Shown: positions 19,987 through 29,998, numbered from the stretch's first letter. The stretch is DNA of 63,185 nt from an uncultured Porphyromonadaceae bacterium (GCA_946410185.1 CAMJZI010000005.1:1-63185), one strand, 5' to 3'. Made by a program: numbers and translations. Notes: generated by a model not told the origin, from the sequence alone.

Positions 19987-20088
19987 TATGCGAAATAGAG
20001 GCATGGCGATGTTTGGCGGAAAATAACCAAAATGCACATATTTTCTAAGATTTACTATCAAAAACGGTTATGAATTGAGATTTATTTG

Positions 20089-20096
20089 TATTTTTG
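20089..20096 (+). promoter_or_regulatory. -7 element TATTTTTG upstream of C10 copy 2
   Basis: TTTATTTGTATTTTTGCG, paralogous to the copy 1 promoter. Confidence 0.45.
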
Positions 20097-20100
20097 CGAT

Positions 20101-20118
20101 TGCAAACGATTGTTTGCA
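20101..20118. promoter_or_regulatory. Perfect inverted repeat TGCAAAC-GATT-GTTTGCA in the putative 5' UTR of C10 copy 2
   Basis: 7-bp perfect arms, 4-nt spacer, just downstream of the -7 element. Confidence 0.4.
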
Positions 20119-20172
20119 GGACAAGTGCTTATTTAATTATTAATCAATAATAACACATTAACATCACTTTTT

Positions 20173-22548
20173 ATGAAGAAAATCTTACTTTTTGTCACAC
20201 TCATGGCATTGGCGGTTATGACTGTCACGGCCACCGATGTTGATTTGTCGATGGCGCAGGCATCGGCCCAGCGTTTCTTGCTCGGCCAAGCCAGAGCCAA
20301 GCGATTTGCTGGTGTGCCTGCCTCCAACCTCAGGTTGTTGCATGCCGAGGCCAATTCCTCACGCGTGTCGCAGGCCGTGTATTACATCTTTAACTCAGAC
20401 CAGGGCTTTGTCATCATTGCCGGTGACGACCGTGCCCAGGAGGTCCTCGCCTATGGCGACCGACAACTTGACATGAAACGCTTGCCCGAAAACATGAAGT
20501 TCTGGCTCGGTACCTACAAGAAGCAAATCGAGTACCTGCAGTCCCATCCCGGCCTTGTCGTCGATAAGCCCAAGATGTCGCAAAACTTGCAGACTCCCAC
20601 GATAGCCCCGATGCTCACCGCCGAGTGGGACCAGTCGGCTCCTTACTATAACCATTGCCCCACCTATAACGGCTCGTTGTGCCTGACGGGTTGCCCCGCC
20701 ACGTCGTTGTCGATGGTGTTCTACTACTGGAAGTATCCTACCGAACCCACACCCGAGGTCGAGGGATACACCAACGAGAGCTACGGTTTTCAGATTCCTG
20801 CCTTGCCCTCGACCACATTTGACTGGGACAACATGCTGGACAAATACACGGGTTCCTACACCACCGCCCAGGCCGATGCCGTGGCATGGCTGATGCGCTA
20901 TGTGGGCCAGGAGGAACACATGGATTATACACCCAGCGGCAGCGGTGCAATGGGTGATGACATCCTGCGTGCTGTCAAGTTCTTTGGCTATGATGAGAGT
21001 GCCAGGTTGGAGTTCAAGACCCGTACCGATGATTACGGTAACGATACCGCCGTTTATTATAATGATGATGAATGGGCTGAATTGATCCAGAACGAACTTG
21101 CCGAGGGACGACCCGTGGTTTACTGTGGCTATGACTATTCCTCCTGGGGCTGGAGTGGCCATGCCTTTAACGTGGACGGCTACACAGCCGGCACCAATAC
21201 CTATCACGTCAACTGGGGTTGGAGCGGTGAAGCCAATGGCGATTTTGCACTCAATGCCTTTACGGGCGGCGGCAGCACCTATAATATCGAGCAGCAGATG
21301 ATCATGGGTATCCAGCCTCCTGCCTCGGGTCCTGCCATCAAGGTGAAGCCCGCAAAACTTGATATGAAGGCCTATGTGGACAAGACCGCCACGGCAACCT
21401 TCACCGTCAAGGGACAAGAACTGACCAGCGCTATTGCCTTGACGCTCAACGACGAGAGCGGATTCTTCTCGATGGACGCCGCCAGTGTAGCTGTCAGCGA
21501 GCAAGAGGATGGCAAGGAAATCACAGTGAACTATGCTCCCACCGCTGTCGGTAACCATACCGCAACTATCACGCTCACCAATCCCGATGCCGAGACCAAG
21601 ACCATCACCATCAATGGTGTGTGCACGCTGGAGACTTATGTTCCCAATTTGTTGCCTGCCGACGAGGCTTACATCAATTTGACTCAGTTCCGTGCCGACT
21701 GGACCGACGAGACTCCCGCCATGAATGTGGAGAGCTACACGCTTCAAGTGGCCACACGACCTGCGGTCGAACTGCTTGACTCGATTGACGGCAGCAAGTA
21801 TCCTGGCAGCTATGAGAGCTTAACGCTCACCTATCCCTGGAGTGGAAAAGATGTCAAGGCGGGTCATGATGCCGTCTATTTCAATAACTACTCCTACGAT
21901 GGCTTTATCGCTTACACGGTGCCCGAAGGCTACGACAATGCGGTCTTCTCCATGCAGATTACAACCGTCAGCGGCTCTTATGGCAGTGGCGACATCACTG
22001 TGGGCTCTGACCAGACGGCGGCTGTGGGACATCAATTCAATTCATCCGAGACCTATACATGGCTTGTTACGGCGAGCGCTGGCGAGAAAATCACGATCAC
22101 CTCGGCCGATAGCTACTTCTCGCCCGACATGAGCATGATCAAGGTTTATGCCGGTGATGTGAATGAACTCAACATGCTCAGGGCAACCCAAGAGGAGGGC
22201 GATGCCAACTATCGTCTGGTAACCGGCATTACCGACAAGTTCTACACGGTTAAGAATCTTGCCGCTGGCGAAACATTCTTCTACAAGGTGAAGGCTCTGT
22301 ACAGCGATGGCACCGAGAGCGCCTGGAGCAAGAACCAGAAGGTGACCCTGTTCGGGAATGGCCATGACTATCAGCCCGGTGATGTGAACCACAGTGGCGA
22401 AGTGGCTATCGATGATGTTTCGGCATTGATTGATTATCTCCTGGATAACAGTATCGCCCTGTGTGACATTTGTGCCGATCTTGATGGCGACCATGAGGTG
22501 ACTATCAACGATGTGTCCATCCTCATCGACATGTTGCTCACACAATAA
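20173..22548 (+). CDS. C10 peptidase, dockerin-tailed (tandem copy 2)
   Basis: CLTGCPATSLSMVFYYWKYP; GHAFNVDGY; YHVNWGWSG; dockerin GDVNHSGEVAIDDV…CDICADLDGDHEVTINDVSILIDMLL. Confidence 0.92.
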   Translation: MKKILLFVTLMALAVMTVTATDVDLSMAQASAQRFLLGQARAKRFAGVPASNLRLLHAEANSSRVSQAVYYIFNSDQGFVIIAGDDRAQEVLAYGDRQLDMKRLPENMKFWLGTYKKQIEYLQSHPGLVVDKPKMSQNLQTPTIAPMLTAEWDQSAPYYNHCPTYNGSLCLTGCPATSLSMVFYYWKYPTEPTPEVEGYTNESYGFQIPALPSTTFDWDNMLDKYTGSYTTAQADAVAWLMRYVGQEEHMDYTPSGSGAMGDDILRAVKFFGYDESARLEFKTRTDDYGNDTAVYYNDDEWAELIQNELAEGRPVVYCGYDYSSWGWSGHAFNVDGYTAGTNTYHVNWGWSGEANGDFALNAFTGGGSTYNIEQQMIMGIQPPASGPAIKVKPAKLDMKAYVDKTATATFTVKGQELTSAIALTLNDESGFFSMDAASVAVSEQEDGKEITVNYAPTAVGNHTATITLTNPDAETKTITINGVCTLETYVPNLLPADEAYINLTQFRADWTDETPAMNVESYTLQVATRPAVELLDSIDGSKYPGSYESLTLTYPWSGKDVKAGHDAVYFNNYSYDGFIAYTVPEGYDNAVFSMQITTVSGSYGSGDITVGSDQTAAVGHQFNSSETYTWLVTASAGEKITITSADSYFSPDMSMIKVYAGDVNELNMLRATQEEGDANYRLVTGITDKFYTVKNLAAGETFFYKVKALYSDGTESAWSKNQKVTLFGNGHDYQPGDVNHSGEVAIDDVSALIDYLLDNSIALCDICADLDGDHEVTINDVSILIDMLLTQ

Positions 22549-22586
22549 TAGCAGGATTTTCACCACTTGAGGTCAACTAACACGTC

Positions 22587-22624
22587 AATGGAGTTCAAGC
22601 CCCAAAAACCGCTTGAGCTCCATT
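22587..22624 (+). terminator. Hairpin after C10 copy 2
   Basis: AATGGAGTTCAAGC…GCTTGAGCTCCATT 14-bp stem with one wobble. Confidence 0.55.
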
Positions 22625-22757
22625 GCGTCATTCAGGAATGCCTGATTGGTGGTGATATTGATGTCGGGTTTGCCTATTTATAGTAGGTATTGGCTATGAT
22701 TTGTAGCCTTTTCTGAGATTGTTGTTTGAAATAGTTGTGTCTTTGATTTGTTTTGTA

Positions 22758-22765
22758 TATATTTG
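22758..22765 (+). promoter_or_regulatory. -7 element TATATTTG upstream of C10 copy 3
   Basis: TAnnTTTG consensus. Confidence 0.4.
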
Positions 22766-22831
22766 CACACTTTATTGAACCATCTGCCTTAACATCCTTA
22801 AAATACAAATAAATTGATAAACTTAGTTGTT

Positions 22832-24958
22832 ATGAAAAAGTTACTGATTCTTGCCTCGTTCTTGGCGCTGGCATATTGTGCGCAGTCGGCTCCTGTCGAT
22901 GTGCAATCGGCAAAAACCGCTGCTCAACGTTTTGTGTCTAATGAGACAACCAATGGCCGTTTCAACGCGGGCACCCTTGCTGATGTGAAATTGATTCATC
23001 AGGAAATGAGCTCGTCGGTGGTCTCGCAACCAGTTTACTATATCTTTGATAGTAAAAACAGTTTTGTGATTGTATCGGCCGATGACCGTGCCCGGGAAAT
23101 CCTGGCCTATGGCAATGGAACCCTGGATATGAACAACCTGCCCGGGAACATGCAGTTCTGGCTGGAAAACTACAAGAAGCAAATCGAGTACCTGCAGGCC
23201 CATCCCGGTATGGTGGTCGAGAAACCCGCGTTCAAGAACAACCGCACTGAGAGCATTGAGCCGATGCTTGAAGCCCGTTGGGACCAGGGCTACCCTTACT
23301 ACAACCAGTGCCCCATGGACGGTGACCGCCGTGGCCTGACCGGATGCGCCACCACCTCACTGGCCCAGATTTTCTACAAGTGGCAATATCCCACGCAGCC
23401 CACGCCGACGGTTCCCGGTTACACGACCCGCACCCGCAAGTTTGAGCTGGCCGCTCTGCCTTCCATCACCTTTGACTGGGCCAACATGTTGCCCGTTTAC
23501 AATTATGCCGCTAACGATGCTCAGAAAAATGCCGTGGCATGGCTCATGCGCTATATCGGCCAGGCCGAGCAGATGGACTACACCAACGAGGGCAGCGAGG
23601 CTTGGGAAGACGACATCCTCAGGGCTTGTCACCTGTTTGGCTATGTTGATGCCCGAGTCGAGTACAAGGCCACGCTCAACTTCGACACCCATGGTGAGAA
23701 TATGATTATCAACGACGCCGACTGGAGTGTGATGCTCCAGGACGAACTTGCTGCTGGCCGTCCTGTGGTCTATTGCGCTTACAGTTACAGCAATGCCTAT
23801 AACTCGTTTTATGGCCACGCCTTCAATGTCGATGGCTATGATGCCAATACAGGCATGTACTCTATCAACTGGGGCTGGAGCGGCACCGGCAACGGCTATT
23901 TCGCCTTGAGAGCCTTTAATAACCAGGGTTACAGTTACAGTTTGGGAGAATTGATGGTCATGGGCATTGAGCCTCCTGCACCCATCGAGTCTTACACGCC
24001 TGTGATGCAGCCTGCCAACGAGGACTACATCACCCTGACCTCCTTCCGTGCCGACTGGACCGACGAAACCCCTGCCGAGAACGTCACCAGCTATACTCTT
24101 GAGGTAACGCCCGACGATGGCAGCGAGCCTGGCGTGTATGAACTGGTATTCACTGAGAGTTTCCCCTATGCTAGTAGCAATTCATCAACACCCATCAAGA
24201 AGATGTCCAGCGTCGCTTCTAACGCTGGCTGGGAGTGCTCTAATGCCTATGAGGCACGCGGTGGCGTTCGTCTGGGTGGCGGCGGCAGTGTGGGCACGAT
24301 CACCACGCCCGCGCTCGACATGACGCAGAGCGGCGGCAAGATGACCGTCATGCTCACCATGAGGCCCTATCAGACTGCCGACTCCGACATCCCTGTTACC
24401 ATCTCTTGCGGTAGCAACATGCAGAGCGTTGTCGTGACCGCCGAGCAGGTTTATACCGTTGTCCTGAACTGTGAAGCCGATGAGAACCAGAAGGTGACCA
24501 TCACCGGTGGCGACGGCAGCAACACCAAGCGCGTTGTCGTTGATCAGGTGGATATCTACAGCTCGGTCAACAATGCCAAGATGACTTTCACCCTGCCTGC
24601 CGAGACGGGCGACGCCAACTCACGCACCATTACCGACATCACCAACAAATACTACACCGTGACCGGTCTGGCCGAGGGTGGTACCTTCAACTATCGTGTC
24701 AAGGCCTACTATGTGAACGGTACCCAGAGCGAGTGGAGCAACCTGGAGACGGTGACCCTGTTTGACAATGGCCATGCCTATGAGTTGGGTGATGTGAATC
24801 AAGACGGAAAAATCGCTATTGCCGACGTGTCGGCCTTGATCGACTATCTGCTGGACGACAGCAATCCCATCTGCATCACTTGTGCCGACGTGAATGGCGA
24901 CACCAAGTTGTCGATTGCCGACGTGTCGGCTCTCATCGACCTGCTGTTGAATCAGTAA
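22832..24958 (+). CDS. C10 peptidase, dockerin-tailed (tandem copy 3; lacks the Ig-like module)
   Basis: ATG at 22832 with signal peptide; GLTGCATTSLAQIFYKWQYP; GHAFNVDGYD; INWGWSG; dockerin with CITCADVNGD. Confidence 0.92.
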   Translation: MKKLLILASFLALAYCAQSAPVDVQSAKTAAQRFVSNETTNGRFNAGTLADVKLIHQEMSSSVVSQPVYYIFDSKNSFVIVSADDRAREILAYGNGTLDMNNLPGNMQFWLENYKKQIEYLQAHPGMVVEKPAFKNNRTESIEPMLEARWDQGYPYYNQCPMDGDRRGLTGCATTSLAQIFYKWQYPTQPTPTVPGYTTRTRKFELAALPSITFDWANMLPVYNYAANDAQKNAVAWLMRYIGQAEQMDYTNEGSEAWEDDILRACHLFGYVDARVEYKATLNFDTHGENMIINDADWSVMLQDELAAGRPVVYCAYSYSNAYNSFYGHAFNVDGYDANTGMYSINWGWSGTGNGYFALRAFNNQGYSYSLGELMVMGIEPPAPIESYTPVMQPANEDYITLTSFRADWTDETPAENVTSYTLEVTPDDGSEPGVYELVFTESFPYASSNSSTPIKKMSSVASNAGWECSNAYEARGGVRLGGGGSVGTITTPALDMTQSGGKMTVMLTMRPYQTADSDIPVTISCGSNMQSVVVTAEQVYTVVLNCEADENQKVTITGGDGSNTKRVVVDQVDIYSSVNNAKMTFTLPAETGDANSRTITDITNKYYTVTGLAEGGTFNYRVKAYYVNGTQSEWSNLETVTLFDNGHAYELGDVNQDGKIAIADVSALIDYLLDDSNPICITCADVNGDTKLSIADVSALIDLLLNQ

Positions 24959-25006
24959 CTGTTTATGCAATTAAGTGTTCTATAATTCTATAATTAAAAT
25001 TCTTTT

Positions 25007-27448
25007 ATGAGAAAAATTTATTTGATTGCGGCTCTGGTGCTTGCAGCCTTGCAAGTGACCGCAGCCAATGTGGACCTGGCAACCGCCAAGCAGTCCGCAC
25101 AGCATTTCTTGATGAACCAGACCGTTATGGGTCGTTTCATGACCTCGGCCCCCACCATCAAGTGGACCCACGAGGTGAAGAACTCAAGTAATGTCGCCCT
25201 GGCAGCTTACTACATCGTTAACACTGACAAGGGTTATGTGATTGTCTCGGGCGATGACCGTGCCAAGGAGATTCTCGCCTATGGCGAAGGCTCTCTCAAC
25301 AGCCTGAATGATCTGCCCGATGCTGTGCAGTACTTCCTCGACATCTACCAGAAGCAGATGGAATACCTGCAGGCTCATCCAGGGCTGATGGTGCAGAAAC
25401 GCGCCGCCACGCGTGGCGTGTCGGTTGAGCCTATGCTGCAAACCGCTTGGGCTCAAGACAAGCCCTACAACTTGCAATGCCCCAAGGTGAACAAGGATTA
25501 TTGCAAGGTGGGCTGCACCGCCGTAGCCCTGGCACAGGTGATGAGGTACTGGGAGTATCCCGCTGTTGCACCCGCGCTGCCGGCCTACGTCTGCGAGAAA
25601 TCTGGAATCAACGTGCCCGCACTGCCCGGCAATTACACCTTTGACTGGGACAACATGTGGGATACCTACTATCAGTGTGACCTTGACCGTCTGCCCCAGG
25701 TGAATGAGGATGCTATCGCTTACCTGATGCGCTATGTGGGACAGGCCGAACAGGTGGACTATAACACAGACCAAACCGGTACCAGAAATCCTGAGATTCT
25801 TACTGCTATCAGGACTTTCGGCTTTGACCCGGGTGCACACATCGTGAAAAAGTGTGACTCCCCTGATACCCAGGAAGAGCTCTCTGCAGGTGATTTTACC
25901 GAAGAAGAGTACTACAATGATGCCGAGTGGGCCGAAGCCATCCAGGCCGAATTGCGTGCCGGTCGTCCCTTGATCTACTGCGCCTATGACATGTCTACAG
26001 ACTCGACAAGCATTGGGGGCCATGCCTTCAATGTTGACGGCTATGATGCCGACAATGACATGTACCACGTGAACTTTGGTATGAGGCCTGATTTGAACAC
26101 CTACTATGCGCTCGATGCTTTCTCGACCGATGGTTGGATGATGGTTTACGACTTCTGGCCCATCTTCTTTGCTGGTGTGCAGCCTCCCGGCATGACTACC
26201 GATCCCCGCATCCTGGTTAGCCCTCAGGAACTCACTATGGATTGCTATACTGGTGAGACCACTACCGCAACATTCGACGTTGTCGGCGAGAGACTGAGCG
26301 AGAACATCACGGTTGCCCTTAACGATACCAACAGTGTCTTTGCTGTCAATACTACGACCATTGCTGTTGAAGATAGTTCCGCTAATGTGACCGTCACTGT
26401 TACCTATGCTCCCCAGGCTGTCGGCACCCACAATGCCACCATCACCCTGAGCAGTGCAGGCGTTGAGAGCAAGGTCGTGACCCTCAAGGGTGTCGCCACT
26501 AATGCACCTCTCGTGGTTTACGATCCCGTGATGCTGCCTGCCGACAGTGCCTATATCAACCTGACCTCGTTCCGTGCCGACTGGACCGACCAGACTGTTG
26601 CCGAGAATGTAGCCAGCTACACCCTCGAAGTTAGCGAGAAACCTGCCACTCCCACCGGCCTTATTGCCGAGGCAGATTGGAGCGACCTGCCCCAGATGAG
26701 CGGTAACCAGGCATCCAATGCCCTCAACTATCTGCCCGCAGGTTGGGGATTTAACGGCTATTCCTTGTATATCGACGAGGGCGCTGCCATCTCGATGTCA
26801 ACCGATGACTACGTTATGACTCCCACTTTGGACCTCTCAGGTGTTGATAAGGTCACGGTTATCGTGCGTGCTAAGGGTTATGGTGGATGGCGCAATTCTG
26901 GCTTCACCGTGAAGACCAGCGTTGATTCCAAGACGTTTGAGCTCACCAATAACAGCGAGTATGTTGATTATACCATGGTGCTGAATTGCGGTGAAACTGA
27001 GAGAATTCAGTTTATTGCCGATTATTATCCCTACTTCCAGCGCATCCAGGTTTATGCTGGAGAAATCACTCCGCAACTGCGTGCCACCGAGACTGGCGAC
27101 GCCTCTTATCGCCTGATTACCGGTATCACCGACAAGTTCTACACGGTGAACAACCTGAATGCCGAGGGTACCTACTTGTACAAGGTGAAGGCCCTCTACA
27201 GTGACGGTACCGAGAGTGGTTGGAGTAACATCGAGACCGTAACCCTTTTTGCTGGCGCTCACGCCTACGAGTTGGGTGATGTTAACCATGACGGTAAGGT
27301 GGCCATCGGCGATGTGTCGGCATTGATCGACTATCTGCTGGACAACAACAATACTATCTGCCTGACGTGCGCCGACATGAATGGTGACGAGAAGTTGACC
27401 ATCGCCGACGTTTCGGCTCTCATCGACAAGCTGCTGGCCGGCAATTAA
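25007..27448 (+). CDS. C10 peptidase homolog, dockerin-tailed (tandem copy 4; divergent active-site loop)
   Basis: YCKVGCTAVALAQVMRYWEYP; GGHAFNVDGYD; YHVNFGMRPDL replaces YHVNWGWSG; dockerin with CLTCADMNGD. Confidence 0.9.
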   Translation: MRKIYLIAALVLAALQVTAANVDLATAKQSAQHFLMNQTVMGRFMTSAPTIKWTHEVKNSSNVALAAYYIVNTDKGYVIVSGDDRAKEILAYGEGSLNSLNDLPDAVQYFLDIYQKQMEYLQAHPGLMVQKRAATRGVSVEPMLQTAWAQDKPYNLQCPKVNKDYCKVGCTAVALAQVMRYWEYPAVAPALPAYVCEKSGINVPALPGNYTFDWDNMWDTYYQCDLDRLPQVNEDAIAYLMRYVGQAEQVDYNTDQTGTRNPEILTAIRTFGFDPGAHIVKKCDSPDTQEELSAGDFTEEEYYNDAEWAEAIQAELRAGRPLIYCAYDMSTDSTSIGGHAFNVDGYDADNDMYHVNFGMRPDLNTYYALDAFSTDGWMMVYDFWPIFFAGVQPPGMTTDPRILVSPQELTMDCYTGETTTATFDVVGERLSENITVALNDTNSVFAVNTTTIAVEDSSANVTVTVTYAPQAVGTHNATITLSSAGVESKVVTLKGVATNAPLVVYDPVMLPADSAYINLTSFRADWTDQTVAENVASYTLEVSEKPATPTGLIAEADWSDLPQMSGNQASNALNYLPAGWGFNGYSLYIDEGAAISMSTDDYVMTPTLDLSGVDKVTVIVRAKGYGGWRNSGFTVKTSVDSKTFELTNNSEYVDYTMVLNCGETERIQFIADYYPYFQRIQVYAGEITPQLRATETGDASYRLITGITDKFYTVNNLNAEGTYLYKVKALYSDGTESGWSNIETVTLFAGAHAYELGDVNHDGKVAIGDVSALIDYLLDNNNTICLTCADMNGDEKLTIADVSALIDKLLAGN

Positions 27449-27480
27449 TCAGCTGCTAATCGATAACTGTAACTGATAAG

Positions 27481-27520
27481 AAGCGGGACGAAGGGAGTTT
27501 TCCCTCATCCCGCTTTTTTA
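27481..27520 (+). terminator. Rho-independent terminator after C10 copy 4
   Basis: AGCGGGACGAAGGGA-GTTT-TCCCTCATCCCGCT followed by TTTTT. Confidence 0.8.
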
Positions 27521-27555
27521 ATGCTGTTTAGACTTCGCCCCTGCCGATATTGTAT

Positions 27556-27563
27556 TACCTTTG
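27556..27563 (+). promoter_or_regulatory. -7 element TACCTTTG upstream of C10 copy 5
   Basis: TAnnTTTG consensus between the terminator and the start codon. Confidence 0.5.
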
Positions 27564-27608
27564 CACTCGCTTGATTGTAATCATTCATTAACATTAACAT
27601 CTTAAAAC

Positions 27609-29969
27609 ATGAGAAGAATCCTTTTTCTTGCCGTCCTTTTGCTGGCGGCTGCACAGTCCTGGTCGGGCAATGTCGATGTCGCTGCGGCTCAAGCCCGGGC
27701 CCGGAGTTTCCTGATGTCTCAGGTGGCATCTGGCAGAATGTTGGCTCCCGTCCAGGGTGGGCTCAGACTGGTGTGCTCCGAGACTAATTCCATGAATGCA
27801 AGCACACCGGTTTATTACATTTTCAATTCCGACAATGCCTTTGTCGTGGTGTCGGGCGATGACAGGGCCCAGGAAATCCTCGCCTACGGTGATCAGGCGC
27901 TGGACTTGAACCACTTGCCCTTGAATATGAAATACTGGTTGTCGTGCTACAAGCAGCAACTGGAGTATTTGATGTCACACCCCGACATTCGTGTCAACGT
28001 GCCCATGCGCTCGGGACAGTCGGTCAACCCGTTGCTGACCGCCAACTGGAGCCAGAATAAACCCTACTGGAACGAGTGCCCCGTTTTTGGCACCGATACT
28101 TGCTATACAGGATGCCCGGCAACATCATTGTCGATGGTATTTCATTACTGGAAGTATCCCAAGCACCAGACTCCTGCCGCTCCGTCCTATACCATCCCTT
28201 CCTATGGCGTCGTGTTGCCCGAGCTGCCGCCCACGACATTTGATTGGGACAATATGCTCGACAACTACGTCGAGGGTGAGTACAATGAGAATCAGGCTGC
28301 TGCCGTGGCCCACCTGATGCGCTATATCGGACAGGTCGAGCAGATGGACTATACCATCAGTGGCAGTGGCGCCTATGGTAAAGACGTCTTGCGCGCTGTC
28401 CAGCATTTCGAGTATGACCAGAATGCCCAGTTATTGTTCAAGACCGACGACCTGGGCTATGCTAACTTTACCGACGACCAGTGGGGAGCGCTCATCCAGA
28501 ATGAGCTAATTGCCGGCCGCCCTATTGTCTATTGCGCCTATGACAACCTGACGGGTGCGGGTCATGCCTTCAATGTGGACGGCTATGATGCCGCCAACGA
28601 TACTTACCACATCAACTGGGGCTGGAATGGCAGGGGAAACGGCTTTTTTGCCATGAATGCCTTCTCTTATGGTGACTACACCTTTGGCTCCGGGCAGCAG
28701 ATGGTCATCGGCATCCAGCCTCAGGAGGGTTATGAGGATCCTCGCCTGCAGGCCTATCCCAACGTGCTTGACATGCGGGCCTACATTGGCAAACCCTCGA
28801 CATCGACCATCAGCATCAAGGGAACCAACCTCACGGGCGACGTTACCCTGACGCTTAACGATGCCGATGGCGTGTTCGCTCTCAACACCGCCTTGCTGCC
28901 TCGTGAGGTGGCCGAGGCGGGACAGGACATCACTGTTACCTATTTGCCCCAGGCAGTGGGTTCGAGCACTGCAACTATCGTCTGCACCAGCGAGGGGTCC
29001 GATCCCATGACCATCACCCTTCACGGCAATGCTCCGCTCGAGATTTATTCTCCTGAACTGCTGCCAGCCAATGGCTCCAACATTACCATGACCTCGTTCT
29101 GCGCCGACTGGACCGACCCATCGCCTGCCGACAATGTGACGGGTTATACCCTGGAGGTTTATGCCAAGCCCGACTATGCCCTGATCGAGGAGGCCGACTT
29201 CAGCGACCTGCCTCGCATGGCGCCCACCAACCAGGCCTCGCATGCCACCGATTACCTGCCCGAGGGATGGTCCTTCACGGGTTCGGAATTTAATCTTGAA
29301 GGAGGTTGCATCATGCCGCGCCGCAACAGTGTCATCACGACCGATGCGCTTGACCTCTCGGGTTATGACAAGGTGACTGTGCAGGTTGTGGCACGCAGCT
29401 ATAGCTCGTGGGGCGACCCCTCAGAACTCACCATCTCGACAAGCCTCGCCAGCGAACTGATAGCCTTGCCGTTCGCCTATGCCACGACAACGGTCGTGCT
29501 CGATTGTGCCCAGGGCGACAAAGTCAGCTTCAAGGCAGGTTATTACCCGATGATACAGGCCATCAGGATATATGCTGGTGATGCCTCTGGAGCGATGGCC
29601 AGGACCAGCGAGAGTGGTGACACACAGTACCGCTTGATCACAGGCATTACGGGAAAAACCTACACTGTCCAGAACCTGGCCGACGGCGGTACTTTCTTCT
29701 ATCATGTGAAGGCCTCCTACATTGATGGTACCCAGAGCGACTGGAGCAATACACAAATGGTAACGCTGGCCGATGGCGGACACGACCATCGGGCTGGAGA
29801 TGTGAACCATGACGGTTTTATCACGATAGCCGATGTCAGCGCCCTGATCGACCTGCTGCTGGGTAGTGATAACGGTGCCTGCATCAGCTGTGCCGACGTC
29901 AATGGCGACTGCGAAGTGTCGATTGCCGATGTTTCGGTCTTGATTGACCTGTTGCTTACTGCCGATTAA
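27609..29969 (+). CDS. C10 peptidase, dockerin-tailed (tandem copy 5)
   Basis: CYTGCPATSLSMVFHYWKYP; GHAFNVDGYD; YHINWGWNG; dockerin with CISCADVNGD. Confidence 0.92.
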   Translation: MRRILFLAVLLLAAAQSWSGNVDVAAAQARARSFLMSQVASGRMLAPVQGGLRLVCSETNSMNASTPVYYIFNSDNAFVVVSGDDRAQEILAYGDQALDLNHLPLNMKYWLSCYKQQLEYLMSHPDIRVNVPMRSGQSVNPLLTANWSQNKPYWNECPVFGTDTCYTGCPATSLSMVFHYWKYPKHQTPAAPSYTIPSYGVVLPELPPTTFDWDNMLDNYVEGEYNENQAAAVAHLMRYIGQVEQMDYTISGSGAYGKDVLRAVQHFEYDQNAQLLFKTDDLGYANFTDDQWGALIQNELIAGRPIVYCAYDNLTGAGHAFNVDGYDAANDTYHINWGWNGRGNGFFAMNAFSYGDYTFGSGQQMVIGIQPQEGYEDPRLQAYPNVLDMRAYIGKPSTSTISIKGTNLTGDVTLTLNDADGVFALNTALLPREVAEAGQDITVTYLPQAVGSSTATIVCTSEGSDPMTITLHGNAPLEIYSPELLPANGSNITMTSFCADWTDPSPADNVTGYTLEVYAKPDYALIEEADFSDLPRMAPTNQASHATDYLPEGWSFTGSEFNLEGGCIMPRRNSVITTDALDLSGYDKVTVQVVARSYSSWGDPSELTISTSLASELIALPFAYATTTVVLDCAQGDKVSFKAGYYPMIQAIRIYAGDASGAMARTSESGDTQYRLITGITGKTYTVQNLADGGTFFYHVKASYIDGTQSDWSNTQMVTLADGGHDHRAGDVNHDGFITIADVSALIDLLLGSDNGACISCADVNGDCEVSIADVSVLIDLLLTAD

Positions 29970-29998
29970 CGTGTGGATGTCCCCCATCATGTAGAATA

